A stretch of DNA of 64,000 bases from an archaeon. GTDB lineage: Archaea > Micrarchaeota > Micrarchaeia > Anstonellales > Bilamarchaeaceae. The notes under the pieces are model-generated. The model saw only the letters and a list, made by a program, of their open reading frames with translations. It made no database searches and had not been told where the DNA came from. Both the position numbers and the translations under genes were made by a program. This document shows, piece after piece, positions 7,098-16,166 of the stretch. Within the stretch, counting starts at the first letter, position 1; every line of letters begins with the position of its first letter. The stretch lies in contig JAGVNI010000018.1 in assembly GCA_020053355.1 (NCBI GenBank), forward strand, positions 30,904 to 94,903, written 5' to 3'.

Positions 7098-8366
7098 CTA
7101 GGAAAGCCGGCGCACGGATTGCAGTTCGGAAATCGAATCCCCGAGCAAATCGCTGAGGCTTGTCAGCCGCTCGTGGTCAATCTCCTGCCGTATATGGCTC
7201 AAGGACCGGTATTCCTTTATCGAAGGCGCATGCGTTGCGAGCCTCCGTTTTCCATATACCGATTCAAGCCTTCCGGCAACCCTGGACAAACCCTCCATAA
7301 AAGCATACCCGTCCGCAGTTCCGTTCTCGATGCCGGAGATGTATCTGCTCTTGAAGACCTGGAACTCCCGGACAGCCATCGCCGCGTCATCCGCTTTATT
7401 GTGCGCGAGCGCCGGCTTGAACGGATTCCATTTCCAGAATGTCTTCGATTCGGCCGCAAGCTGGAGCTGGAGCGAGGTGAATTTCATTTCGCCGACTATC
7501 TCCCGGATGGAATCCATCGCCTTCTTCTGCCTCTCCTGGGCATCATCGACGATTCTTTTCGCTATCTTGGCAAGGCCGGTCCATTCGGCTATCTTCTTGA
7601 AGAACTTGTCTATCGCCCTTCCGGCCGTGATGACTATCGCAAGCTGGGGCCCGGTCCTCCAGATGGAGCCGAGGATGCCATAAACGCTGCTGTATATCTG
7701 GTTGAACGTCCCGATTGTCCACGGGCGGAGCATGTAGCTGAATATCTTCTGGTACGCTTCCAGGCTCGAATACCGGACGGGGAACGGCCTCACCTGGCCA
7801 TACGCCCTTGCCGCGCCGTCGGCCATCACGCCGTATTTCTTCTGCGACCAGGCTTCAATGAAGCACCTTGAGAAATCCGTGGCGAGTTCCAATGCGAGCG
7901 CGGCCGCCCCGAGCGCCACCGACCCCTTCGCGCCGTTTGCGACTGTCGTTGCTACCTGCGCGCTGTATCCGCCGGTCTGGAAAAACGGGTCGTCCGCATT
8001 CAGGAACAGCTTGTCAAGGCCGCCTGCCGCCAGCCAGCCGAACGGGCTTTCGCGCACAGCATCAATCCGATAAAGCGCCGGGCATACGAAATACCACATG
8101 CATTGGCCTACGATGAGAGATGATGCGACGTTTCTTATGCCCCTCGGGAGGTTCTCCTTCGAATGGGCCGTCGTATAATCCTTGCCCAAGTCGACCACTG
8201 CCTTTTTCTGCTCCCGCGGAAGGTCGAGATGCTTCGCGAAGTGGTATATCGTGCGCCCTTCCTCCTTGAAATGGAAATTCATCGCTCGGAAAGCCCTGCG
8301 GACGGGTCTCGGAACGACTTTTTCAATTAGATATTTCTTTCGAATGGTCTGATTAGGATGTTCCAT
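7098..8366 (-). CDS. Uncharacterised membrane-associated protein
   Basis: 422 residues, no family recognised. The first ~70 residues are basic (VVPRPVRRAFRAMNFHFKEEG). Hydrophobic segments occur near residues 80-110 (GIRNVASSLIVGQCMWYFVCPALY), 135-165 and 235-255 (GPQLAIVITAGRAI). The second half looks helical and charged, perhaps a coiled coil. It stands alone, with an AT-rich promoter region at ~8370-8400. Its composition matches the neighbours, so recent transfer is not indicated. Confidence 0.72.
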   Translation of the reverse strand: MEHPNQTIRKKYLIEKVVPRPVRRAFRAMNFHFKEEGRTIYHFAKHLDLPREQKKAVVDLGKDYTTAHSKENLPRGIRNVASSLIVGQCMWYFVCPALYRIDAVRESPFGWLAAGGLDKLFLNADDPFFQTGGYSAQVATTVANGAKGSVALGAAALALELATDFSRCFIEAWSQKKYGVMADGAARAYGQVRPFPVRYSSLEAYQKIFSYMLRPWTIGTFNQIYSSVYGILGSIWRTGPQLAIVITAGRAIDKFFKKIAEWTGLAKIAKRIVDDAQERQKKAMDSIREIVGEMKFTSLQLQLAAESKTFWKWNPFKPALAHNKADDAAMAVREFQVFKSRYISGIENGTADGYAFMEGLSRVAGRLESVYGKRRLATHAPSIKEYRSLSHIRQEIDHERLTSLSDLLGDSISELQSVRRLS

Positions 8367-8417
8367 GTTTGTATATTGTTAATAATAATAATTAAAAACA
8401 TAATGATTAGCTATTTA

Positions 8418-9287
8418 TCACAATAGACCGACATCCTTCTTCAGGGCGAGGTGCATCCGCTCGAGTTTCACGGCTAGCCCGCCGCTGCGCTTCTGCAACT
8501 CCTGGGCGTCAATCGCCATCTGCCCCACCCCGACGAACGCGTCGCCGCAATAAAGCGCGACTCGCCCGCCTTTTTTGACGTCCCCCAATTTCTCGAGTGC
8601 AGGTATCATTATCTGGGCGCCCGATAAGATTGATTTGAGCGAGCTTTTCTTCAAGAAAACCTTCGGCAAGTCGATTAATGATTCCGGCGCCTTGAGCATG
8701 GCATCCAGCATCCCCGGTTCATTCTTGTTCTTCAAGAACCACGTGGCGTCAACCAGTTCCGTCATCGTATGCGCTTCCTTCTCGCTGATTTTGCCGACCG
8801 CAATCCTTCGCAGCTCTATCATCCGCGCCCCGCCGCATATTTTTCCCATATCGTCGCAGAGCGTCCGAATATAAGTGCCCGCATCGACCCTTGTTTCGAA
8901 AAGCGCGAGGCGGCCGTCCAGTTCGACCAGCTTGAGGCTGTAGACGGTGCGTTTCCTGGGGACTTTCCGTACCGCGCTGATTTTGGGCGGAGTCTGGGTG
9001 AGTTCCCCGGTGAAGCGCCTGAAGAGGTCCAGCACCATTTCGCGTGGCATGATATTCCTGAATTTGACGATTCCCACGTATGTCTTTTCCTTTCCGGCAA
9101 TGTAGCGGAGCAGCTTGGTCGCGCGCCCGAGCGCGACGGGCAAAACTCCGGAAACGTCCGGGTCCAGGGTTCCGGCATGGCCCGCCCTGGAGGCTCCGGT
9201 TATCTTTTTGACATAAGTCGAAACCTCGTGGCTTGTCAGGCCGGGGGGCTTGTTGATTATGATGACCTTATCGTCGATGCAAGTCAT
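8418..9287 (-). CDS. cbf5: tRNA/rRNA pseudouridine synthase Cbf5 (TruB family)
   Basis: The catalytic subunit of archaeal H/ACA RNPs. The motif GHAGTLDPDVSGVLP contains the catalytic Asp (residue 42). The segments KEKTYVG, YIRTLCDDMGK and ARMIELRRIAVG follow. Residues ~215-289 form the PUA RNA-binding domain (GAQIMIPALEKLGDVKKGGRVALYCG). Its ATG overlaps the stop of cmk (ATGA). It is the last gene of the operon DUF106-cmk-cbf5, an order conserved in archaea. Confidence 0.94.
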   Translation of the reverse strand: MTCIDDKVIIINKPPGLTSHEVSTYVKKITGASRAGHAGTLDPDVSGVLPVALGRATKLLRYIAGKEKTYVGIVKFRNIMPREMVLDLFRRFTGELTQTPPKISAVRKVPRKRTVYSLKLVELDGRLALFETRVDAGTYIRTLCDDMGKICGGARMIELRRIAVGKISEKEAHTMTELVDATWFLKNKNEPGMLDAMLKAPESLIDLPKVFLKKSSLKSILSGAQIMIPALEKLGDVKKGGRVALYCGDAFVGVGQMAIDAQELQKRSGGLAVKLERMHLALKKDVGLL

Positions 9288-9808
9288 TTCACTTGCCCTT
9301 TTTTCGCCTTGATAATGGCAAGCGTCATCTCAAGCAGCTTGTCCGGCGGATGGATGCCGGAATTCAGGCAGGCATCGAACAAATCGTCTTCATAGATGTC
9401 TATGCGGTAAAGCTTCCCGTAGCGCTTCCTGTTGCCCTCATCGCGCGCTTTCACGTGCGCCATCGCTTCTTTTATGTCCATGGCATCCCGCGCGGCAATC
9501 CGCTCGCCCCTAATCTTCAGCGGAGCGAATACCCTGATGCGCACGTCCGCATCAACCATCCAGGCGCCCAGCCATGTCGTGACTACGCAATTTCCCGAAG
9601 CGGCCTGCTCTTTCAGGGCGGCATCGAATTTCCTGTCGATGTCCGGGTCCTTCCCGGCCTTTTCCTGGAACTCCATCAGTGGCATGCCTTCTTTCGCGGC
9701 CAGGTCCTTGAATGTCGGGCAGACAAGGCGGTAGCCGAGCTCTTTGGCCAGCAGTTCACCCAGGGTGTTCTTTCCGCTTCCGGTCAATCCTGATATCGCT
9801 ATTATCAT
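9284..9808 (-). CDS. cmk: Cytidylate kinase (archaeal type)
   Basis: It phosphorylates CMP/dCMP. The P-loop is GLTGSGKNT at residues 7-15, followed by the segment GYRLVCPTFKDLAAKEG, which resembles the NMP-binding part of archaeal Cmk. The motif RIRVFAPLKIRGERIAARD is the lid region. I start at MIIAISGLTG because GGTGG lies upstream and the ATG overlaps the DUF106 stop (ATGA). Length 174 aa is normal. It overlaps cbf5 in the same way. Confidence 0.92.
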   Translation of the reverse strand: MIIAISGLTGSGKNTLGELLAKELGYRLVCPTFKDLAAKEGMPLMEFQEKAGKDPDIDRKFDAALKEQAASGNCVVTTWLGAWMVDADVRIRVFAPLKIRGERIAARDAMDIKEAMAHVKARDEGNRKRYGKLYRIDIYEDDLFDACLNSGIHPPDKLLEMTLAIIKAKKGQVK

Positions 9809-10692
9809 TTTTTCTCCACCTTGCCGCCTTCCTTGCCCTTGTTGAAGTTCTTGATCTGCCCCATCACGAAACCGCTGCCCAGGTTCGCAATCAGCGACAC
9901 GAATATGAACCACCAGTACGGCTGGTAGATGCTTTTCACGTTGAAAATCGGAATCGCGAGGGGCAGGTCGACGCGGAAATATGTGCCATTGGAAATCGTG
10001 GCCTCCACATGGTCGACGGAAATCTCGCGGGGCGGGGCAATCGGGATGATGAAACTTGCTCCCTTGGTCATGTTGGCGGGTATTGCGGAAATCATTGCGG
10101 TCTCATTTTCGAAATATGCCGCCTTGTCCATGGACAGTTCCAACCCCTCGCCCTTTCCGGTTTCGACATACGTGTCGTTGTCGGATGTGGGGCCGTAGAT
10201 GAAATACGTCTCGTTGTCCGCAATGTCCGCGCCCCGCTCCAGGGCCCTCGCCTTCACGGTCCATTTGCCGAAATTCGCCCCCTCAAGCTTCATGCAGCCG
10301 GTGAAAACCCCGTCATTGGCCGCTTTGTCGCAGCCCGCCCCGTCGTCTGTCAGGTTCATCAACAAATCGTCCTTGGCGGAGGGGTCGATTGCTCCGACGA
10401 CCCACATGAAGGCTGCGAACACGATGAGGAGCGCAATCATCGGCCGGAACTGCTTGAACATGACCGAGTTCATTCTCGGAAGGAATTCCATCTGCTCCTG
10501 CATGATGCGGTCCAGCTTCTTCTTGTCGTTTGCCTTCTGGGCCTTCTTGAATTCCTCGTTCAGGCGCTTGGATTCGGCCTGCATCGACTCCATCTCGCTC
10601 TTGTCGACAAGCTTGTTCTGGATGAATTTTGTCACGGCAGCGTAGGCGAGAGCCAATACTCCGACTAGGGCTGCAAAAGTCTCGAAAACCAT
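9805..10692 (-). CDS. DUF106/EMC3-TMCO1 family membrane insertase
   Basis: Archaeal DUF106 proteins belong to the YidC/Oxa1/EMC3 superfamily and help insert membrane proteins. One helix lies at residues ~8-25 and is followed by a charged coiled-coil hairpin (SEMESMQAESKRLNEEFKK). Then come QFRPMIALLIVFAAFMWVVG (TM2) and a C-terminal helix near 258-280 (YWWFIFVSLIANLGSGFVMG). About 140 residues between TM2 and the last helix are probably extracytoplasmic, larger than in compact homologues. First gene of the DUF106-cmk-cbf5 operon. Confidence 0.88.
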   Translation of the reverse strand: MVFETFAALVGVLALAYAAVTKFIQNKLVDKSEMESMQAESKRLNEEFKKAQKANDKKKLDRIMQEQMEFLPRMNSVMFKQFRPMIALLIVFAAFMWVVGAIDPSAKDDLLMNLTDDGAGCDKAANDGVFTGCMKLEGANFGKWTVKARALERGADIADNETYFIYGPTSDNDTYVETGKGEGLELSMDKAAYFENETAMISAIPANMTKGASFIIPIAPPREISVDHVEATISNGTYFRVDLPLAIPIFNVKSIYQPYWWFIFVSLIANLGSGFVMGQIKNFNKGKEGGKVEKK

Positions 10693-10747
10693 CGGTAGAA
10701 GATATATTCGGAAAAGTTAAATACCTTTGTCGGGTTCCTTATATGCA

Positions 10748-11302
10748 ATGGCCGAAGAACTCGATCCACTGACAAAGCTCGAGATATACAAGCTCATCCT
10801 GAATCGGTACAAGGCGCAAATTAGCGAGAAGGAATCAGTTTCCATCTCCGAGATACGGCAGAAAGTCTCGCCATACAACGAATACGTCCGCAACCTGCGC
10901 GAGTCGATGCTGAAAGACATCGTGCCTTATGATGCGCGGCAGCATTTCATGATAGCGGCCGAGCGCGCGATGGACTATGTGCGCAAAATCCGGACCTGCG
11001 AATTCGCCTTCACTTTCTGGATGACATTTCCCGAGATGGAGCGCCTGAAAGTGGGCACCGCGACGGACAAGGCCATACTGCTCGCCGCGATGCTCCGCTC
11101 GTTCGAATCCGAGGATGCCCGGGTGATTGTGAGCAAGCGCGGGAAGGCCTTCGTGCGTTTCTCGTGGAAGGGCACGCCCTTCCTTTTCGTGCCTGAAAGC
11201 GGCTCCCTTCTCATGGGTGATGACGCGATGAAACTGCTGACGGATGATCCCATCGCATACTGCTTCAACGACCTGGTATACGAGAACTATGAAGAGCAAT
11301 GA
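10748..11302 (+). CDS. Transglutaminase-like fold protein lacking the catalytic Cys
   Basis: 184 residues. An N-terminal helical region precedes a segment like a transglutaminase core: FWMTFPEMERLKVGTATDKA, then ILLAAMLRSFESEDARVIV, then VPESGSL. In active members the GTATDKA position is GxCxDxA, so the nucleophilic Cys appears lost. I start at ATG 10748 (MAEELDP); the AGTTAAATA box near 10715 suggests a leaderless transcript. The family assignment is tentative and rests on motif spacing. Confidence 0.6.
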   Translation: MAEELDPLTKLEIYKLILNRYKAQISEKESVSISEIRQKVSPYNEYVRNLRESMLKDIVPYDARQHFMIAAERAMDYVRKIRTCEFAFTFWMTFPEMERLKVGTATDKAILLAAMLRSFESEDARVIVSKRGKAFVRFSWKGTPFLFVPESGSLLMGDDAMKLLTDDPIAYCFNDLVYENYEEQ

Positions 11303-11536
11303 CGGGCGGATTATCCCAAACCCGGATGGCGAACCCTGAGAACTGCGTACGGGGAAACGCCCTTGTTGGGGAAGGAGATACGCACTCGCGCTCCGCATGT
11401 TGCCGATAAATCCTGTTCTTTTCACACGTTCTAGGATATTAATAGTGTTTATGCCCCCTAATATGTGATAGGACATGGTCACTACTGTTTAATTATAGTT
11501 AAAGAAAGTGGTTTTTTGTAACAATCACGGCGGCTA

Positions 11537-11546
11537 TTTTATATAC
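11537..11546 (+). promoter_or_regulatory. TATA box for the 11581 gene
   Basis: TTTTATATAC about 35 nt before the ATG at 11581, followed by GGAGAGG near the start codon. The 278-nt gap before this gene shows no other gene. Confidence 0.5.
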
Positions 11547-11580
11547 ATTTCGGCTCATTTTTGTTTGGGAGAGGAAAAAA

Positions 11581-12171
11581 ATGGTTGGAAGACAAGGGGT
11601 GGGGGCAATGTCAGCAAATGGGCCAGGTGCCCGCAGTGGCAGCAATAGCGTCAATGTTAGGGCATTCGTAACCGAATTGGCCGAGCGCGAGAGGAGCAGG
11701 GAATTCAAGGACCCAATAAGCGCATTCACGAAGTTCGCAACAGGCACATCCGATAAGCTCGAGCGGCTCGACGCCAAGATGAAATCGGCCAGGGCCGCCA
11801 TCGCAAAGGCCACCGAGCGCAAGTCCTCGGGCGAGCTGGGCGATTCCACCTATTATGCAGAGACAGTGGCTGCGCGGATGCTCATCTCCCTCCAGGCTTC
11901 GCTGAATGCCGTCTACACGGCCGCCAAGCCTTCGAAGGACATATTCGCAGTCCGGCGCGTCGGCGTGGTGGCGGACAAGCTCGCTGCGGTCGCAGACGAG
12001 CTCCTAATGGAAATGCATTACCCGCACGACGACTCGCTCAAGCAGACGCTGGTGGAACAGAACGTGAAGATGGCACGGGATGCTCATGCGGATGCTGTCT
12101 CTTCGCTCCAAGGCGTGCATGATGCACTCGGCATCCAGATGGCAGGATTCCCCGAGCCCGCTAACCACTAG
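11581..12171 (+). CDS. Uncharacterised helical protein
   Basis: 196 residues with no family recognised. The N-terminal ~25 residues are Gly/Ser-rich and probably disordered. The rest is rich in Ala, Lys and Glu and likely all-helical (TSDKLERLDAKMKSARAAIAK; LISLQASLNAVYTAAK; VADKLAAVADELLMEMH). It has no transmembrane segment or signal peptide. GGAGAGG lies before the ATG. It converges with the next unknown gene, and a hairpin lies between them. Confidence 0.65.
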   Translation: MVGRQGVGAMSANGPGARSGSNSVNVRAFVTELAERERSREFKDPISAFTKFATGTSDKLERLDAKMKSARAAIAKATERKSSGELGDSTYYAETVAARMLISLQASLNAVYTAAKPSKDIFAVRRVGVVADKLAAVADELLMEMHYPHDDSLKQTLVEQNVKMARDAHADAVSSLQGVHDALGIQMAGFPEPANH

Positions 12172-12242
12172 CGAAATCACGATGCTTTGCTTTTGTCATT
12201 CTAATCGTTTGCGAAATTGAAAAAAATAAGAATGCAATAAAT

Positions 12243-12265
12243 TTGCGCAAGTATAATGTGCGCAA
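12243..12265. terminator. Bidirectional hairpin between convergent genes
   Basis: A perfect inverted repeat, TTGCGCA and TGCGCAA, with a 9-nt loop. It lies between the stop at 12171 and the stop at 12294 in AT-rich sequence. Confidence 0.45.
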
Positions 12266-12293
12266 TCAGGTGTAAGCCCGTATCTTCGGCGCG

Positions 12294-14012
12294 CTAACCG
12301 TTGCCGTTATCCATCGCGCCTTTGATGAATCCTGCCAGAAGGGCGAACATCTTCGGCTGTCTTTCCCACGCGAAATCCCAGAACTGCCTCTCCAGCTCCC
12401 CCTTTTTCGATTTTATCTCAGCGGGGAGGGCATCGTCGTTCCTGAGGGTCCAGATTAGGTCTTCGGTGTCGCGGATGGTGCGCCTAATGGAGCAGATGCG
12501 CTTCACCGACTGTATCATGTCGAGATCAGAAAGCCGCACGGGCAGCCGGCCATTCTCGCTCATCGCGAGGCCGGCGAAGACCTGCTGCTGGATGGGGTCG
12601 CTCACAAGCCATAGGAAGTTCACCAAGAAGTCTGCCCTGCTGAGGGCAGCCACCGGGTACATGTCCTTGCCAAGTGATTTAAGTATGAATTTCGCGCGGA
12701 CATCGTCCAGGTTCATCCCGGTCGCGTCCAGCGTCAGCACCGAAGGCTCGAGCCTGAGGTCGATGTAGCCGATATCGTCCGTAGGCACCCGCGCGTTTAC
12801 CCTGGCGCGTATCGCGTTCGCGACCATCTCCGCGGTGGAAGCCCCGTCCGAAGCATCGATCCAGTACTGGAGGTAGCCGCCTGCCACCGGCACCACGTCC
12901 ACCCCTGTTTTCAGGATGTCTTCCATGCCGAGGGTTATCGGCGTAAGGATGCTGTTGGATCGCGCCTTTCCCCAGAAAGTGTTCCCGAACCTCATCCCCG
13001 CCCTGCGTGAGAAAATCTCGGAGTATCCCTTGCGCGTCCCGGTCTCGATGAGCCGCCCCTCCGCGTCCCTTTTGTCGCTCGTGAACGGGAGGAAAGCAGC
13101 CGCCTGCTCGTCTGTCATCGCCAGCTTTATCTCAATAAAGGTTCCTCCGGACATGCTTTTCTTGCCATTCGCTTTCAGGCTGCCCTTGAAGGGTGTCTTG
13201 ACTTCCGGAAGCCCGCCGTTGCCGTTGTACACCCTCGGCAGCCGGGGGTAGAACACGACCTCGTCGTTCTCGAGCTTCCTTATCTCTTCGAGTATGAATC
13301 CCGGCTTCGCATCCTCCCTTACAGGCGCCGGCTTTGCAATCTTGAAATTGCCCGCGACCACGATTTCGGGGTGCGCGAGCATCCGCGAAAACGCCTTGAG
13401 CGTCAGCTCCATCGTCTCGATTCCGTGCGGCGTCTGGACATTCGCAGTATATTTCACTCCGGAAAGCCCCTTCTGGGCCATCTCACTCATCTCGAGTTCG
13501 AGTGCAATCTTGAACTGGACATCAGCATTCGGGCCTAGTGAGGCCGAGCCGATTATCTGCGCGCCTTCGTCCGAGCGCGTCCCGAGGCGGTTCAGGAAAA
13601 GGCCGCACCGCTCTCCGCCGTTCGCCGCCTCCACGTCTCCCATCGCCTGAGCGGTGGCTATGTTGAACCTGCCGAGGGACTGATTCCCGCACTCCTCGCC
13701 TCCAAGCAGCGTGATGCCGGTAAGGGATGATTTGTCGCTGATGGCAGTAAGGAAGCGCATTTTCTGTCCTTCGACCTCGGCAACAGCCGCCTGGTCGCGA
13801 AGTTCCGGCTCTACGTTGGCGCGGAGGTGGTTCTCGAGTTTGACGCTGTCGTCCTTTCCCGTCGGGTCGCAGGTGAAAAGCGGGGGGACGTTGATGCGGC
13901 GGGCCCGTGCCTCCCTCATCTGGACCAGTGCGACCCTCTCCTCCTTGGGCCTGAGGCTGTCGACAGTGCCGGCTCCGTTGCCGCTTCCGTTAAACAACCT
14001 TCTGGGGGTCAT
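12294..14012 (-). CDS. Large uncharacterised protein
   Basis: 572 residues from the start MTPRRLFNGSG. AAGGATGAT lies about 7 nt upstream of that ATG; an in-frame ATG three codons earlier is possible. The N-terminus is Gly/Asn-rich. The rest looks like a soluble multi-domain protein with no signal peptide or clear transmembrane helix. Segments such as LDATGMNLDDVRAKFILKSLG and IWTLRNDDALPAEIKSKKGELE are noted only as landmarks. No P-loop or metal motif was found. Function unknown. Confidence 0.68.
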   Translation of the reverse strand: MTPRRLFNGSGNGAGTVDSLRPKEERVALVQMREARARRINVPPLFTCDPTGKDDSVKLENHLRANVEPELRDQAAVAEVEGQKMRFLTAISDKSSLTGITLLGGEECGNQSLGRFNIATAQAMGDVEAANGGERCGLFLNRLGTRSDEGAQIIGSASLGPNADVQFKIALELEMSEMAQKGLSGVKYTANVQTPHGIETMELTLKAFSRMLAHPEIVVAGNFKIAKPAPVREDAKPGFILEEIRKLENDEVVFYPRLPRVYNGNGGLPEVKTPFKGSLKANGKKSMSGGTFIEIKLAMTDEQAAAFLPFTSDKRDAEGRLIETGTRKGYSEIFSRRAGMRFGNTFWGKARSNSILTPITLGMEDILKTGVDVVPVAGGYLQYWIDASDGASTAEMVANAIRARVNARVPTDDIGYIDLRLEPSVLTLDATGMNLDDVRAKFILKSLGKDMYPVAALSRADFLVNFLWLVSDPIQQQVFAGLAMSENGRLPVRLSDLDMIQSVKRICSIRRTIRDTEDLIWTLRNDDALPAEIKSKKGELERQFWDFAWERQPKMFALLAGFIKGAMDNGNG

Positions 14013-14463
14013 ATCAATCATCCTTTCCTGTATTATGTGGGGTCTGGAGGTCCATATACATGATAATATATGTCTGATAACATTTATAAACATGCTTTTT
14101 TACTAATTGCAACAACTTTTTCTACGACGGTCACTATCTCGTAGCAATTTTCGTAAGTGCAGGTGTATAATTATGGTTTTCCACCTATTTAAGCATTTCG
14201 ATAATCAACGTTACGTCAATTGGCTAACTATTTTAGGAAACAACCCATCACCCGGATGCTGGATTGGGCAACCGCCCTCCGGGTATCTTTATAAATATTT
14301 CTTCTTAACAACTAGAAGTCCAATTATTTCCGGCGGTTTTGTTTTGTCAGTTTTCGCTTCGCGAAAACACAAAACAGACGTCCTTTAGCTACGCTAGAGG
14401 TCCCGATGTTGTAGGGAAAAAGGTTCCTGAAAAAACCGGGCAACGCAGGCAAAATGTGATAGC
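14013..14463. other. Intergenic region with divergent promoters and rpl3 leader
   Basis: About 450 bases without a gene. The left part is AT-rich and holds the minus-strand promoter of the 14012 gene (ATATATTATC near 14065). ACCCGGA/TCCGGGT near 14250-14286 is an inverted repeat. The rpl3 TATA box is at 14288-14297. A hairpin, GTTTTCGC-TTC-GCGAAAAC (14350-14368), has an outer GTTTTG/CAAAAC stem and is followed by TAGCTACGCTA. These two lie in the transcribed leader of the ribosomal operon. Confidence 0.7.
14288..14297 (+). promoter_or_regulatory. TATA box of the ribosomal protein operon
   Basis: TTTATAAATA, a near-consensus archaeal TATA box. Transcription should begin near 14320, leaving a leader of ~140 nt before the TTG start of rpl3. 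Confidence 0.7.
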
Positions 14464-15408
14464 TTGACAGACATACAGAGACCCCGACGGGGTTCTATGG
14501 CCCACCGGCCACGGAAGAGAGCGACAAGCCAGAACGCGCGCGTCTATTGGCAGGAATCTGCCGAGAAGCGGGTGCTCGGCATCGCGGGATACAAGGTTGG
14601 CATGACTCATGTGTCATACGTGGACGATACCGAATCGCCCACCAAAGGCCAGGAGGTCGTGAGCGCGGCTACGGTAATCGAAATCCCGCCCATGATCGTC
14701 TATGGTTTGCGCTGCTACAAGGCCAACGACTCTATTGGCGACATACTCGCGACAGACGAGAAGGTGCTTAAGCAGGCGGGATTCTCGAAGAAGCCGAGCG
14801 TGAAGCAGGTCAACGAAGCGGAAGCGGATGATGTGCGCCTTCTGGTCTTCGCCATGCCGTCCAAGACCGGCTTCGGCAAGAAGCACATCGAGAAGATGGA
14901 GCTGGGCTGCGGCGGCAAGGATGCGAAAGAGCGCCTTGAATACTGCAAGGGCATGCTTGGCAAGGAGCTGCACATCAGCGACGTGTTCAAGTGCGGCGAG
15001 TTCGTCGACGTCGTATCGATTTCGATAGGCAAGGGCTGGCAGGGCGCCGTGAAAAGGTTCGGCGTCGCCAAGCAGAGGCGCAAAGCCACGGGCAAGATGA
15101 GGCACGTAGGTACGCTCGGCCAGTGGCATCCGGCATACGTCCTCTATACAGTCCCGCAGGCGGGCCAGACCGGCTACCACCAGAGGACCGAGATGAACAA
15201 GAGGATACTCAAACTGGGCCAGAAGCCCGAGGAAATCAACCCCTCAAGCGGGTTCCCCCACTACGGATTCGTGAAGAACGATTTCGTCGTGCTGAAGGGT
15301 TCCGTGCCGGGGCCGGCAAAGCGCCTTGTGAAACTCCGGCTCGCCGTGCGCGCAAGCATGGCGACCAAGGAGCCGCAGGTGGGATACGTGTCCCTCTCCC
15401 CCAGGTAG
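14464..15408 (+). CDS. rpl3: Ribosomal protein uL3
   Basis: A large-subunit protein near the peptidyl transferase centre. The N-terminus DIQRPRRGSMAHRPRKRA matches archaeal uL3, which supports TTG at 14464 as start; GTGAT precedes it. Typical segments are GIAGYKVGMTHV, GKGWQGAVKRFGVAKQRRK, MRHVGTLGQWHP and PQAGQTGYHQRTEMNKRI. At 314 aa it is close to normal. First gene of the S10-type operon in this window. Confidence 0.96.
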   Translation: MTDIQRPRRGSMAHRPRKRATSQNARVYWQESAEKRVLGIAGYKVGMTHVSYVDDTESPTKGQEVVSAATVIEIPPMIVYGLRCYKANDSIGDILATDEKVLKQAGFSKKPSVKQVNEAEADDVRLLVFAMPSKTGFGKKHIEKMELGCGGKDAKERLEYCKGMLGKELHISDVFKCGEFVDVVSISIGKGWQGAVKRFGVAKQRRKATGKMRHVGTLGQWHPAYVLYTVPQAGQTGYHQRTEMNKRILKLGQKPEEINPSSGFPHYGFVKNDFVVLKGSVPGPAKRLVKLRLAVRASMATKEPQVGYVSLSPR

Positions 15409-15416
15409 GTGTTCAT

Positions 15417-16166
15417 ATGAAAGCAACCGTATACTCTATTGAAGGAAAAGCCATGAGGCAGATAGACCTGCCCCAGATTTTCGAATCGCCAAAGCGCGAG
15501 GACCTCGTCAAGAGGGCCGTTCTCAGCGAAGAGAGCAAGCTGTACCAGCCGAAAGGCAACTACAAATTTGCCGGCCTTGAGACCAGTGCGCGATACCGCG
15601 GCCGCAAGGAAGACTTCGGCACCGTCAAGAACAAGGGCATCCCGCACCTTCCGCACGAAGTGCTCCCGAAGGGCCAATTGGGCAAGGTCAAGCGCGTCCC
15701 GTCCGCGGTCAAGGGCCGCAGGGCGCACCCGCCGAAGCCCCAGAAGATAATCGTCGAGCGCATCAACAAGAAGGAGCACCTGCTAGCACTCGCATCGGCG
15801 CTTTCATTCAGCGCAGACCGCACCACCGTGGTGAAGAGGGCGCACTCCGATATCGGCGTCTCGCTCCCAATCATCCTGGAAAGCGGGTTCGAGAAGCTGA
15901 AAAAAGCCAAAGAAGTCCAGAAAGTCCTCGAGTCATTGAACCTCGGCAAATTCACCGAGAAGGCGAAGAGGAACGGAACCCGGTCGGCACTCATAGTCGT
16001 CTCTTCATCCGCGGTGACGAAGGCCGGCGCGAACCTGCCAGGCGTGGATGTGGTGGCTGCGAGCGAGCTCATGGTCAAGGACCTGGCTCCAGGAACCCAC
16101 CCGGGACGGTTAACGCTCTTCTCGGAGAATGCGATTCCAGAAATTCTTAAGAGGTTTTCAGCATGA
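15417..16166 (+). CDS. rpl4: Ribosomal protein uL4
   Basis: It binds 23S rRNA and lines the exit tunnel. Archaeal hallmarks are PQIFESPKREDLVKRAV, YRGRKEDFGTVKNKGIPHLP and RVPSAVKGRRAHPPKPQKI. ATG at 15417 follows AGGTG with 6 nt spacing. The stop overlaps the start of rpl23 (ATGA). Length 249 aa. Confidence 0.96.
   Translation: MKATVYSIEGKAMRQIDLPQIFESPKREDLVKRAVLSEESKLYQPKGNYKFAGLETSARYRGRKEDFGTVKNKGIPHLPHEVLPKGQLGKVKRVPSAVKGRRAHPPKPQKIIVERINKKEHLLALASALSFSADRTTVVKRAHSDIGVSLPIILESGFEKLKKAKEVQKVLESLNLGKFTEKAKRNGTRSALIVVSSSAVTKAGANLPGVDVVAASELMVKDLAPGTHPGRLTLFSENAIPEILKRFSA

Noticed and set aside
6864..7871. A 335-codon plus-strand frame
   Set aside because: It runs antisense to both the DUF202 gene and the 7098 gene and crosses the G13 tract; no promoter or ribosome site.
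9809..9913. N-terminal extension of cmk to 9913
   Set aside because: The extra residues overlap the DUF106 gene, have no similarity to Cmk, and ATG 9808 has a good ribosome site with ATGA coupling.
11303..11580. Possible small RNA in the 278-nt gap before 11581
   Set aside because: A CCTGA-like D box can be found, but no convincing C box or stable fold; only the TATA box is supportable.
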